DNA from: Sinonovacula constricta
Lineage: Eukaryota; Mollusca; Bivalvia; Cardiida; Solecurtidae
Assembly: GCA_007844125.1 (NCBI GenBank)
Contig: CM017558.1
Location: 27,609,478-27,673,477, forward strand
Length of the DNA: 64,000 nucleotides
Direction: 5' to 3'
Positions 21,004 to 34,140 of this stretch are shown here, in pieces (the stretch's first letter is position 1; each line of letters begins with the position of its first letter). A program made the translations under genes and the position numbers. Under the pieces are notes generated by a model. That model made no database searches, was not told where the DNA came from, and saw only the letters and a list, made by a program, of their open reading frames with translations.

Positions 21004-23082
21004 CAGCTGTAACAGTAATAAAGAATAATGTATAAATTAATATTAAAAAATAATGACATCCTTTTTTCTATTATATGGATTATGATATGGATTAATAAAT
21101 ATAGTTAAATTATTATTGTAGTATTATTATTGTAAAGCTCAAGAAATGAGTATGTAATTATTGAATCTCTTGTTCTGGTAGATTTGCAGGTCCTCTAACT
21201 GCATGGCTCATCACCGCATGTTCTCGAGAGCCCACTCAGAGCCAGAACTTTCATGCGTAGATCTCTTGCAAATGACCTGCATTGTAGCAGTGGTTCTACC
21301 CAAGACATTAGTCTGGGGTCTTCTTTTATCTCTTTAAAATGATCATAATTAACTTAAGGGATGTATCTCAAAAAAAAATTCTGTTCATGTCACAGAATTT
21401 TATAAAAAATGTCAATTCATTAGTTATATGTATTTTTTGTTAGACTGTAAATTGTTGACATTTCAATGGAATTTAGCATCCCTATCGTGAAAAGCATTAA
21501 ATCTATTCATATCACGTGGCTTGTATTTCATCAGTAAATGTTTGCTTAATTTTCAGGAATTGTTTGTTTTAGAGTCAGTAAATATTTTCTTCATCATCAG
21601 TGAATGTTTGCCTTATTTCATTTGTATGAAAGTGTTTGTGTGTGTGTTGGTTATATACAATGTTTGTGGACACAAAAATTAGTTGTAACAAACGTATCTC
21701 CTGCCAGTTTTGTACTGTATTGTAAGTTTGTGCTGTTTATTTGTGATTGAGTGTGTGCAGGTTGCAGTTAAATTTTATCTTATTTTTTTACCCAATTTAA
21801 GAGTTTTCATTCTCAATAATTTTCATCAGCAGAATCAGCTGTTAATCCATAATGCTTTATTGTTAGTTATAGGCATTTGCCAGTTGTTGTCATAGTTACA
21901 AATAATTGTATAGATAGTTTCCATGTTATATCATAGGCACTGATAAGACAGTTTAAGGCAGCCATCTTTGAAGGCAGAAGCTTATGCAGACCGAAATCTG
22001 CAAATATGTGCTGTATTTAACTTACCAATGTGTTATTATTTTTCAGTCGATCTTACTGAATTTTATATCAAATTTAACAGCTTTTATGAAGTACTTTAAA
22101 TATCAAAACAGGTAAAAAAAATCAACCCCAAAATATTACACTGTTAATTTTGTTTAATGATGAACTAATAAATTTTTTTAAGTGTATTAATTCTTTGTGC
22201 ATTTATCAATTTTTGAAATATTGCATTCTGAAAATATGAATGTCAAAAGAGCTTACCAATGGTGTATAGCTTTTAAATTTAGGGCCACAAATGAAAAAAA
22301 AGTTACAAGAAAACAGATAAAATTTATGCTTCTATACAATTCACCTGGAAATCCCTTGTGAAGTTGCCATCATAGATGGCTGCCAAGATAAGGGATATTT
22401 GCTGCTGTGGAAACTATCTATACTGAGGACTAACACCATATTCCAAGCAAGCATGGAAAGAGCTGTTACAGCTAAATTTGCAGAAAACTTTGTTACAGGA
22501 TTAACATTCAGTAAAACTTTAAACTTGCTAATGTAAGTAAATAACTTGCTGATCCATGTTCTCGCAGCAATTGATAAGTTTTATTTCCTAAAATATATGC
22601 AACTGGTCAACATGTACTTATTTCAACAAATAAACTTATTGCATACATGTATATCTAAATTACGAATAAGACTGCAATACCAATATTATATTATTGAAAA
22701 CCTGCAGAAGTATTAAATGTATATAATGTTGTGCTTTACCATCGTTATAACTTATTGCATTTATTGTTAATGATATTTAAGCCAACTGGTGTTGGATGTG
22801 TGTATACATTGAACGATCAGTTTCATATACTAATTTTCAAGGTACATTGCACACAGGTTAATTTTTATTCAAATATCATTATAGGATAAAAGTCAGGTTG
22901 AGATAAGTTTACACTGCTGAGCTTAGATCAAGAATAGCCAGAACGTGAATAAAATATGTGAAGACCTGGATAAGATGGCTGACATAATCGAGTGTGAAAA
23001 CTTTGCTAGGATAAATGTGAGCACCTGTGGTCTGGTAGGTAATATGATGGACTTCAGAGCGGAGGTCCCGGGGTTCGTAACC

Positions 23083-23316
23083 TCAGATCCATCTTGAGAT
23101 ATTCTCAGACCCATCTTGAGATATTCTCAGACCCATCCTGAGATATTCTCAGACCCATCTTGAGATATTCGCAGAACTATCCTGAGATATTCTCAGACCC
23201 ATCCTAAGATATTCTCAGACCCATCCCGAGATATTCTCAGACCCATCTTGAGATATACTCATCGTGAGATATTCTCAGACCCATCCCGAGATATTCTCAG
23301 ATCCATCTTGAGATTT
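23083..23316. repeat. 22-bp minisatellite in duplication copy 1
   Basis: About ten imperfect units of CAGACCCATCYTGAGATATT. Preceded by CCCGGGGTTCGTAACC, which resembles a box-B remnant. Confidence 0.9.
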
Positions 23317-23551
23317 TACTATTTACTTCACAGTGTCCCAGGTAGTTCCTCTCAGAGCACTAGTTGTACCGAGGATGTGGGCTATCGAGAGGGAGTAATA
23401 TAAGTTTTTAGTTCTTAATTCCTACCAAAAAGTACGTTGAAACTAAATCTATTTAACCAGTTTCATCTGTTAAGAACCTGTTAAAAATAAGAATTTTTGT
23501 CTCTGAATTTGGTGAAACATGTCACAAATACATTCCTCACTTTGGAGTAGC

Positions 23552-23800
23552 CGGACCTGTTAGCATAATTGATAGAGCATCCGGTCCCAGGTATGAGAAG
23601 CCTAGGGTTGCCACAAACTACTATTGTTAAAAATTGTTGTGTAATAGCTCCAGTGCTATACTCAAATATAATGGTAGTTCTACAGTGGGTTGACCGTGGT
23701 ATCAGGTGTTCAAGGCATGCTCTTTACACTGGAGGCAGCACTATATCTGCTTCAAGTACACAGGATAAACCTAACAGACTTGGAAGTTTATGTGTGTAAA
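23552..23800 (+). repeat. SINE-A, old copy (duplication copy 1)
   Basis: CCGGACCTGTTAGCATAATT head, AATATAATGGTAGTTCTACA body, GGCAGCACTATATCTGCTTC tail. It is more diverged than the other SINE-As and shared with 29,451-29,690, so it predates the duplication. Confidence 0.8.
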
Positions 23801-24658
23801 TATGAGTGTTTTATATTGGCCATTGACTCTCAAAAAGGATTATCAGCATATGTGAGTAATGACTGACCAATGGTCTATCTTGCAATTTTCTTAAACTTAA
23901 ACAAAAAAGTTTGGTTGTGTTATATACTCATTTCTAGGTGTAAATTAACTAAAATGACTTAAGCTGGTATATTCACTTTATTATAAATTTCAAACATACT
24001 TATTTTACACTATGTATAGGATGTGCTTGTTGTGCATTATTCTATAAGGTTTGAATCTTTTTTTTCTTGTGTATATTTCTTTATTGTTACCTGTACATGG
24101 GGTATTGGATATACTACAAACACCTGTATTGGATTTTTTGATGTACTGACAGGGAAATCTCACTGATTCTCACAAGGTTATTGTTTTAGGCTATTATTAT
24201 TTTTTGACAATTTGCTATAAGGTAATTATTGTTTTTCAATTTTTACCATGTTTAAATCTTTGAATGCATATTCATTATTTATAAACACTCGAGATTTACG
24301 TTTATCTATTGCCACCTTTGTAAGTCACTCGGCCTTAATATACATGTGTGCGATTTATCATGATGTTTCACTTACTGTATAATTTCAGTATGTATATAAC
24401 AAAGCCAACAATTTCTGCTATACAGGAGCAGGTTTTGGACAGTTGCTGGTACTTTTTGATGTGGAAATCATTCGTTGTATACAGTTATTGTACACTTGTT
24501 CAGTTGTTGTCACAGAATTTGTATTGCAATCATTATCGCCTACATAGCCACCAAACATGATTTTGGACTGTTCTATTCACTGTGTACTTGTTGTACAATA
24601 CCAAGTCTTAAATGTTTGTTATAGTTTTAGGGTGCGTTTCATCATAACTCTTAAGATC

Positions 24659-24921
24659 GACCGGCCTCAATTGGTAGAGCGTCGGCTTGCGGATTGGGAG
24701 GTCGCGGGTTCAAACCCCGGCCACGTCAAACCAAAGTTAGTAGTAGTGGCTTCCCTCCTAACGCTCGGGGCTAAGGGGACAGCATTACGCCTTACTCGTT
24801 GGTGTCAGTTTAATGGACCGGCCGGGTTCAGTCCCTGGGCACCTCATAAGTGCCCCTGTGCTATAATGATATAAATATCGCTGCACAGTATCTGCAAAAA
24901 TGCCGGCAAATCCCAATCCCA
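24659..24921 (+). repeat. SINE-B (duplication copy 1)
   Basis: Box A remnant CCTCAATTGGTAGAGCGTCG, box B GGGTTCAAACCCC, tail AAATCCCAATCCCAAATC. The expected ACTTTAAA stretch after box B is missing, also in the partner at 30,554. Confidence 0.85.
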
Positions 24922-27900
24922 AATCTAAAGATCGTTTTTTTTTTCTCTTAAGGATGGTTTTCCTTCTTAAGAGCGTTTCATTAATATTACAGAAATCGCT
25001 GTCAGAGCTCTTAAATCTTAAGTGTGTTGTTGATCTTTTTGTAACAAATCGAACTTAGGACAGTTTTTGAAGCGCACTTATGAGTGATCGTAAGACCGAA
25101 ATTTAAGAACATTTTTCAATCGCTCTTAAGTTTTATGATGACAGCACCCCTAGTTTATAGAGTGGAAACGATGATTTTTAGACGATACTCCTTTTTTAAT
25201 TGAGTTTACCAGTGTTTTTCCAGTTTTGACTGGTTAATAGGAAATGTCTCACACATAATGACGGCTGTCTAAGCATCTACAATGATATGCTCACATTGGT
25301 TTAAAAATTATCTCCCCTTGATACTCTTTACTTATATTTACTAAATGTGTAAACGTGCCACCCAAAACGTGCGCATGTTAGGCCATATCTTACGTATTGT
25401 TCCTACCATCTATTTTGAATATTTTAACAACTTGATATATTTTAGTATATTATCATTAATTCCATATTGTGTTGTTTTTGTTGCTGTTCGAAGTCATGAA
25501 TGTTGTGTATGCTCATACAATTTTTATAAACTTATATTCAGTAATGTTTTTCTTGCCATGCTTTAAAAAAAGGGACATTTATATTTATTGCTTGCTACCT
25601 CCTGAGCAATATTGCTACATAGAAATTCAGTGAAAGAACATTCTCATGAAAATATCGAAAGGGAATATAGCTGAAACATAGGGCCAAAAGCTTCATTACA
25701 GTCACTGACACTCGATTACAGAATCTGTTTAACATAAATACTTTACATATAATAGTGTTTTACTGAAATTATGTCTATAATAAAAGCGACCGAAATACAC
25801 TGAGTTAAAAATGAACTTCCTGTTACTAGTTGGTCGGACTATAGAAAACGACACTGCGACAATCGCTTGTATTTATTTTGGCAACACTACACTTGTGTGT
25901 TCTTAAGCTAAAATTGTTTTGCAAACTAGGTACATGTATGAAGCTAAAGAAGGCAGTGAATCTCCGCCCTCGATTTCGCAAATATATCGGTCTACTATAT
26001 AATAGATAGCCAGTGGAACATTTATTCTAATATTTTATCTCCCTCCTTTTGTCACTAAATGATACTCCCGCGCAGTGTTCATTGATAAATATGCATTTCA
26101 TGTATATATATGCATTACAAGATATCGCTTGAACATCATGTTCAAACAATTTTACAATATAATTTATATTACAATTTGAAGCGTGCCAAGACACAAACGC
26201 GTCTATTCACTTCTGCGTGCATATTTATTTCTTTTAAGACAAGTTTCCCTAGGCATGAAGACTGGCCGTGGGTAGTGAAGATCACGCAGGGTCAATCCTT
26301 CTTGCTTCCGAAATTCAGCTTTCTCGTAACTAGATTCTGTCGCAAGCAAAATCGCCCAAAAATTACGTTAAGACAAACATGCTTAAACTTTCATAGCGAA
26401 ATTTGGATTATTGGCAGTGAGAACATTATCGGATTGTGTTTGTAGTGAGTATTTTGTTTGTCACTTCTACATTTCCTTCATATTGTAGAGCTAAAATGTT
26501 CTTCTATTCCATTGATATACTTGAGGAAAGTCATGTTTTATGTTTAGATCAGTTTATGTTTTTATCATGTTACTTTTCGTTGAGCTTATCATGATGGTAG
26601 GAATGAATATATGTAAGTTTGAAGATAAAAATAAAAAAAACATGACCTCATAATGTGTATTTGTTATATATTTCTTCGTAAATGGGGTTATATAACTTTT
26701 ATGTTTTCATTAAAAAAGGTATTTTCTTATTTCTGCGCAGTAGTTGTCATACTGTAAGGATAGCGATTGACTGCAGTCGGAATTTGCGGGGCAGATTTTC
26801 CACCTAACCTGCGGTGCGCAGGTGGTAACAAAACAAACTTAAAAAACCCCTGTACCTAAACAGCTGTTACAGTAATAAAGAACAATGTATAAATTAATAT
26901 TAAGAAATAATGACATCCTTTTTTCTATTATATGGATTAATAAATATAGTTAAATTATTATTGTAGTATTATTATTGTAGAGGTCAAGAAATGAGCCTGG
27001 CATGTAATTATTGAATCTCATGTTCTGGTCAACTTGCAGCTCCTCTCACCGCATGGTCTCTAGTGCCCACTCAGAGCCAGAACTTTCATGTGTAGAGCTC
27101 TTGCAAGTTACCTGCATTGTAGCAGTGGTTCTACTCAGACATTAGTCTGGGGACTTCTTTCATCTCCCTAAAATGATCATAATTAACTCACAGTGATCTA
27201 TCTCCCAAAAACAAATCCTGTTCATGTCACAGAATTTTTTACAAATTTATTAGTTCTATATATTTTTTGTTAGACTGTAAATTGTTGACATTTTAAATAG
27301 AATTTAGCATCCGTATCATGCATGCATAGCATTAAATCTATTCATATCACGTGGCTGGTATTGTGTGCTGATCATGTGACCACTCATTCATCAGTAAATG
27401 TTTGCTTAATTTTCAGGAATTGTTTGTTTTAGAGTCAGTAAATATTTTCTTCATCATTATCAGTGAATGTTTGCCTTATTTTATTTGTGTTAAAGTGTGT
27501 GTGTTGGTTATATACAAAGTTTGTGGACACAAAAATTAGTTCTAACAAATGTTTCTCCTGCCAGTTTTGTACAGTATTGTAAGTTTGTGCTGTTCATTTG
27601 TGATTGAGTGTGTGTGTGTGTGTGTGTTGGTTATATACAAAGTTTGTGGACACAAAAATTAGTTGTAACAAACGTATCTCCTGCCAGTTTTGTACTGTTT
27701 TGTAAGTTTGTGCTGTTCATTTGTGATTGAGTGTGTGCAGGTTGCAGTTTAATTTTATCTTATTTTTTACCCAATTTAAGAGTTTTCATTCTCATTAATT
27801 TTCATCAGCTGAATCATTTGTTAATTTATCCATAATGCTTTATTGTTCGTTATAGGCATTTGCCAGTTGATACAGTTACAAATTATTGTATAGTTTCCAT

Positions 27901-29041
27901 GTGATGTCATATTTTAAGGTAGCCATCTTTGAAGGCAGAAGCTAATGCAGACCGAAATCTGCAAATATATGCTGTATTAAACTCACCACTGTGTTATTAT
28001 TTTTCAGTCTATCTTACTGAATTTTATATCAAATTTAACAGCTTTTATGAAGTATTTTAAATATCAAAACTATATTTTGATTGTTTAAAAGAATTCAACC
28101 AAAAAAGTTACACTGTTTTGTTTAAGGATGAGACAACACTTTTATGTATTTATGTCTATTAATTCTTTGTGCATTTATCAATTTTTAAAAAAACATTGCA
28201 TTCTAAAGATTTGAACTTCAAGAGCTTTCAAATGATGTATAGCTTTTAAAGTTAGGACCACAAATGAAAAATTAAATGAAAATAAAATTTACGCTTCTAT
28301 ACAATTCATCTGAAAATCCCTTGAAGTTGCCATCAAAGATGGCTGCCAAGATAAGGGATCTTCACTGATGTGGAAACTATATATACTAAGGAATAACACC
28401 ATATTCCAAACAAGCATGAGAAGAGCTGTTACAACTAAATTTGTAGAAAACTTTGTTACAGGGTTAACATTCAGTAAAACTTTAAGCTTGCTAATGTAAG
28501 TAAATAACATGCTGATCCATGTTCTAGCAGCAATTGATAAGTTTTATTTCCTGAAATATATGCAACTGGTCAACATGTATTCATTTCAACAATATGAACT
28601 TATTGCGTACATGTATATCTTAATTGCGAATAAGACTGCAATACCAATATTCTATTATTGAAAAGCTGCAGATGTTTTAAATGTACATAATGTTGTGCTT
28701 TACCATCGTTGTAACTTATTGCATTTATTGTTAATGATATTTAAGCCAACTGGTGTTGGATGTGTATACACTGAACGATCAGTTTCATATACTAATTTTC
28801 AAGGTACATTACACACAGGTTAATTTTTATTCAAATATCATTATAGGATAAAAGTCAGGTTGAGATAAGTTTACACTGCTGAGCTTAGATCAAAAATAGT
28901 CAGGACTGAATAAAATATGTGAAGACCTGGATAAGATGGCTGTTATATTCGAGGGTGATAACTTTGCTAGGATAAATGTGAGCACCTGTGGTCTGGTAGG
29001 TAATATGATGGACTTCAGAGCGGAGGTCCCGGGGTTCGTAA

Positions 29042-29215
29042 CCTCAGATCCATCTTGAGATATTCTCAGACCCATCCTGAGATATTCTCAGGCCCATCTT
29101 GAGATATTCTCAGAACTATCCTGAAATATTCTCAGATCAATCCTAAGTTATTCTGAGACCCATCCCGAGATATTCTCAGACCCATCTTGAGATATTCTCA
29201 GATCCATCTTAATTT
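29042..29215. repeat. 22-bp minisatellite in duplication copy 2
   Basis: Same unit and flanks as 23,083-23,316 but about eight units, so unit number has changed since the duplication. Confidence 0.9.
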
Positions 29216-29450
29216 TACTATTTACTTCACAGTGTCCCAGGTAGTTCCTCTCAGAGCACTAGTTGTACAGAGGATGTGGGCTATCGAGAGGGAGTAATAT
29301 AAGTTTTTAGTTCTTAATTCCTACAAAAAAGTAGATTGAAACTAAATATATTTAACCAGTTTTATCTGTTAAGAACCTGTTAAAAATAAGAATTTTTGTC
29401 TCTGAATTTGGTGAAACATGTCACAAATACATTCCTCACTTTGGAGTAGC

Positions 29451-29690
29451 CGGACCTGTTAGCATAATTGATAGAGCATCCGGCCCCAGGTATGAGAAGC
29501 CAAGGGTTGCCACAACTACTATTGTTAAAAATTGTGGTGTAATAGCTCCAGTGCTATACTCAAATATAATGGTAGTTCTACAGTGGGTTGACCGTGGTAT
29601 CAGGTGTTCAAGGCATGCTCTTTACACTGGAGGCAGCACTATATCTGCTTCAAGTACACAAAATAAACCTAACAGACTTGGAAGTTTATG
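29451..29690 (+). repeat. SINE-A, old copy (duplication copy 2)
   Basis: Orthologous in position to the SINE-A at 23,552-23,800, with the same diagnostic changes. Confidence 0.8.
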
Positions 29691-30553
29691 TGTGTAAATA
29701 TGAGTGTTTTATATTGGCCATTGACTCTCAAAAAGGATTATCAGCATATGTGAGTAATGACTGACCAGTGGTCTATCTTGCAATTTTCTTAAAAGTTAAA
29801 CAAAAAAGTTTGGTTGTGTTATATACTCAATTCTAGGTGTAAATTAACTAAATGACTTAAGCTGGTATATTCACTTTATTATAAATTTCAAACACTTATT
29901 TTACACTATGTATAGGATGTGCTTGTTATGCATTATTCTATAAGGTTTGAATCTTTTTTTCTTGTGTATATTTCTTTATTGTTACCTGTACATGGGGTGT
30001 TGGATATACTACAAACACCTGTATTGGATTTTTTGATGTACTGACAGGGAAATCTCACTGATTCTCACAAGGTTATTGTTTTAGGCTATTATTATGTTTT
30101 GACAATTTGCTATAAGGTAATTATTGTTTCTCAATTTTTACCATGTTTAAATCTTTGAATGCATATTCATTATTTATAAACACTCGAGATATACATGTTT
30201 ATCTATTGCCACCTTTGTAAGTCACTCGGCCTTAATATACATGTGTGCGATTTGTCATGATGTTTCACTTACTGTATAATTCAGTATGTATATAACAAGG
30301 CCAACAATTTCTGCTATACAGGAGCAGGTTTGGACAGTTGCTGATACTTTTTGATGTGGAGATCACTCGTTGTATACACAGTTATTGTACACTTGTACAG
30401 TTGTTGTCACAGAATTTGCATTGCAATCATTATCACATACATAGCCACCAAACATGATTTTGGACTGTTCTATTCACTGTGTACTTGTTGTACAATACCA
30501 AGTCTTAAATTTTGTTATAGTTTTAGGGTGCGTTTCATCATAACTCTTAAGAT

Positions 30554-30800
30554 CGACCGGCCTCAATTGGTAGAGCGTCGGCTTGCGGATCGGGAGGTCG
30601 CGGGTTCAAACCGCGGCCACGTCAAACCAAAGTTAGTAGTAGTGGCTTCCCTCCTAACGCTCGGGGCTAAGGGGACAGCATTACGCCTTACTCGTTGGTG
30701 TCAGTTTAATGGACCGGCCGGGTTCAGTCCCTGGGCACATCATAAGTGCCCCTGTGCTATACACAGTATTGGCAAAAATGCCGGCTAACCCCAATCCCAA
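30554..30800 (+). repeat. SINE-B (duplication copy 2)
   Basis: Same insertion site as 24,659-24,921. It lost the ATGATATAAATATCGCTG stretch near its 3' end. Confidence 0.85.
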
Positions 30801-32233
30801 ATCTAAAGGCCGTTTTTTGTTCTCTTAAGAATGGTTTTCCTTCTTAAGAGCGTTTCATTAATATTACAGAAATCGCTCTCAGAGCGAAATCGCTCTAAAA
30901 TCTTAAGAGTGCCGTTGATCTACTTGCTACAAATTGCACTTAGGACAGTTTGTTGAATCGCACATAAGAGTGATCGTAAGACCGAAATTTAAGAACATTT
31001 TTCATTCGATCTTAAGATTTATGATGACAGCACCCTTAGTTTATAGTGGTAACGAGGATTTTAAGACGCCGTTTTTTCGCTGATACTCCTATTGTTATTA
31101 AATTTACCATTGTTTTAACAGTTTTGACTGGGTACATGTAAAAGAAAATGATGTCTCGCACCAAATGATGGTTGTCTAAGCATATACAATGATATGCTCA
31201 CATTGGTATAGAAATTATCTCCCCTTGATACTCTTTACTTATATTTACTAAATATGTAAACCGGTTAGGAAACAATAGGGTCGGTGGCACAAGGCTAGGT
31301 AGTACAGGGCCACCCAAAACATGCTCATGTTAGGCCTCATCTTATGTATTGCTCCTACCATCTATCTTGAATATTTTAACAACTTGATATATTTTAGTGT
31401 ATTATCATTAATTCCATATTGTGTTGTTTTTGTTGCTGTTTGAAGTCATGAATTTTGTGTATGCTTATACAATTTTTATTCACTAATATTCAGTAATGTT
31501 TTTCTTGCCATGCTTTCATAAAAGGGACATTTATTCTTATTGCTACCTCCTGCGCAATATTGCTACATAAAAATTCAGTGAAAGAGCATTGTCATGAAAA
31601 TATTTAAAGGAAATATAGCTGAAACATTTGGCCAAAAGCTTCATTACAGTCAATTATACTTGATTACAGAATCTGTTTAACATAATTACCCTACATATGA
31701 AAGTGTTTTACTGAAATTATGTCTATAAATAAAAGCGACCGAAATACGCTGAGATAAATGAACTCCCAGTTACTAGTTGGTCAGACTATAGAAAACGACA
31801 CCGCGACAATCGCTTGTATTTATTTTGTCAACACTACACTTGGGTGTTCTTAAGCTAAAAGTGTTTTGCAAACTAGGTACATGTATGAAGCTAAAGAAGG
31901 CAGTGAATCCCCGCCCTCGATTTTGCAAATAAATCGGTCTACTATATAATAGATAGCCAGTGGAACATTTATTCTAATATTTTATCTCCCTCCTTTTGTC
32001 ACTAAATGATACTCCCGCGCAGTGTTCATTGATAAATATGCATTTCATGTATATATATATATATGCATTACAAGATATCGCTTGAACATCATGTTCAAAC
32101 AACTTTACAATATAATTTATATTAGAATTTGAAGCGTGCCAAGACACAAACGCGTCTATTCACTTCTGCGTGCATATTTATTTCTTTTAAGACAATTTTC
32201 CCTAGGCATGAAGACTGGTCGCGGGTAGTGAAG

Positions 32234-32803
32234 CACTCTCTACCATCGGCTCATACATTTACCTCTGTTATTGGCTCAATTAATGTCGGGACTACTTTCA
32301 ATCCACGTGACTTTCAAAAAGTCACATGATATTAAAGATGGTGACACCGGTGAAACGGGAAGTTGTTTGTTTTATTTGTAGAAATTATAGCTTAGGCAGC
32401 TAGAAAGCTAACCCAACGGGAAGGCTAACGACAAGATCACATTTGCTCTTAACCACATAGGTCAATGCCTCCCTCTGTTTATCTTTTAAAACCAAGTTCT
32501 TGTCGTATTTCTTAACTGCCTCGTGGATCACGTCCATGTTTATTTACAAATGCGCATTAATATCACTATATTATTCTTCCAAAAATAGTGCGCTTGAATT
32601 AATTAAATATCTTTATTTATTTACTTCAATATATGTCTTTTTAGTAGATGTTTATTCATTTTATGTAGAAGTATTATTTTAATTTGAAAATATCCTTAAA
32701 ATAACACTTTAAAATTTCCGTCAAAAATCTTGACGTGAGCCCATTGCAGAGGTGTCTGAGAGAGGAACGAACGACAACTCTGCATGGGATTTTGGTCGTG
32801 AAG
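32234..32803. repeat. 570-bp extra segment in duplication copy 2
   Basis: Absent from copy 1 at the equivalent site. GTGAAG lies at both borders (32,228-32,233 and 32,798-32,803). Its 3' part is related, inverted, to 33,541-33,600 (CAGAGTTGTCGTTCGT). It is either an insertion in copy 2 or a deletion from copy 1. Confidence 0.65.
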
Positions 32804-33369
32804 ATCACGCAGGGTCAATCCTTCGTGCTTCCGGAATTCAGCTTTCTCGTAACTAGATGCTGTCGCAAGCAACATCGCCAAAAATTACCTTAACAAAGAC
32901 AAACATGCTTAAACTTTCTTAGCGAAATAAGAATTATTGGCAGTGAGAACATTATCGGATTGTGTTTGTAGTGAGTATTTTGTTTGTCACTTCTACATTT
33001 GTTTCATATTGTGGAGCTAAAATGATCTTCTATTCCATTGATATACTTGAGGAAATCATGTTTTATGTTTAGATCAGTTTATGTTTTTATCATGTTACTT
33101 TTCGTTGATCTTATCATGAATAGTAGGAATGAATATATGTAAGTTTGAAGATAAAAATAAAAAAAAACATGACCTCATAATGTGTATTTGTTATATATTT
33201 CTTCGTAAATGGGGTTATATGACTTTTATGTTTTCATTAAAAAGGTATTTTTGTATTTCTGCGCAGTAGTTGTCATACTGTAAGGATAGCGATTGACTGC
33301 AGTCGGAATTTGGACAATCCAGTCGGAACACCTCGGATAGTTCACGAGGACGGAATTATAAATTTAATG

Positions 33370-33510
33370 TGAAGGAGGTTTTCCAGCTAACCTGCGGTGC
33401 GCTGGTGGTTCTACCCAGATACATGTCTGGGGTCTTCCTCCACCAATGATTAGCTGGACGTCGCAAATAAGACCACAGTTGTGTATGTGCGATGTAACAA
33501 AACAAACTTA
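33370..33510 (+). repeat. SINE-C 3' part
   Basis: AGCTAACCTGCGGTGCGC, GGTTCTACCCAGATACATG and GGGGTCTTCCTCCACCAATG. A deleted version is at about 26,790-26,835 in the other duplication copy. Confidence 0.75.
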
Positions 33511-33635
33511 AAAACCTCCTGTACCTAAACAATCTACAAGCAGAGTTGTCGTTCGTACCTCACTTAAACACCTATGCTATGGACTCAATAACAAGAACCT
33601 TGTCAAAACGTTACAAACGATCTAAAACCCACACT

Positions 33636-33948
33636 GAATGGCGTCGTTTGACAGCTGTGTCTTTGCTGCGCCGGGCAAATTAAACTTGGATAACTTAAAT
33701 ATGAAGCAGCCACACAGTGAAGTTTTACAGGCATCGTACGATAGTGAGTGAGCTGTCATCTGAGCTGCCATCTTTGTTTTGACGTCTGTCACAAAAGAAG
33801 TCCCAATTAGGGAAATGGCTGAGGTAATCCGACTACCTACATACATCCGAGCGATGATTCGTGAATTATGCGAGGTGTTCTGATTGATCCGAGGGATGAT
33901 TGTCCCGAGGACGGAATTACCCGAGGAGTTCCGATTGTGTAAGAGTGG
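33636..33948. mobile_element. MITE of the CCTCGG-TIR family, copy 1
   Basis: Contains ATCCGAGGGATGATTGTCCC, then GAGGACGGAATTACCCGAGG at its right end, and an AAAATGGCTGAGGT-like body shared with 37,452-37,835 (inverted) and 39,107-39,494. Its other terminus seems lost, but a short piece with the same terminal motif sits at about 33,318-33,355. Confidence 0.7.
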
Positions 33949-34140
33949 TATCAGAAGTAGGCAAAATGTCGGATACCACCTTTAAAACGGATAAGGAAGA
34001 TCCAGCTGATATTTCTCTGGGGGTCTTAATCACTCAAAAATATTTTTATAGCTTTGAAAAAAAAGACGTAGATACTGGAGAATTCATTAAAAATATGCAG
34101 TATTTTTTATATTTTATTGGAAAAACAACTTGTATTTGAC

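Larger units (their letters stand above)
21004..26860. repeat. 6-kb direct tandem duplication, copy 1
   Basis: Starts CAGCTGTAACAGTAATAAAG and runs through the same landmarks as copy 2 in the same order: a diverged SINE-C (about 21,180-21,375), a 22-bp array, a SINE-A, a SINE-B and the stretch ending CCTGTACCTAAACA. No gene is seen. ORFs are short and not conserved between copies. Confidence 0.95.
26861..33530. repeat. 6-kb direct tandem duplication, copy 2
   Basis: Starts CAGCTGTTACAGTAATAAAG and ends CTCCTGTACCTAAACAATC. It is longer than copy 1 because of a 570-bp extra segment at 32,234-32,803, a short extra piece near 31,263-31,310 and a less deleted SINE-C at 33,370-33,510. Point differences and small indels are scattered throughout, so this is not a simple assembly echo. 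Confidence 0.95.

Noticed and set aside
23083..23316. CRISPR-like array of 22-bp repeats
   Set aside because: Units are contiguous with no spacers, in a eukaryotic genome; it is a minisatellite.
24557..24874. 105-codon ORF with protein-like sequence
   Set aside because: It is the translation of a SINE-B; similar ORFs occur at every SINE-B.
26110..26445. 111-codon ORF in duplication copy 1
   Set aside because: The frame is not kept in copy 2, where the 570-bp segment interrupts it and other changes occur.
33900..34139. 79-codon ORF starting in MITE copy 1
   Set aside because: It begins in the MITE end, with no family match or splice context, though KMSDTTFKTDKEDPAD looks somewhat protein-like.
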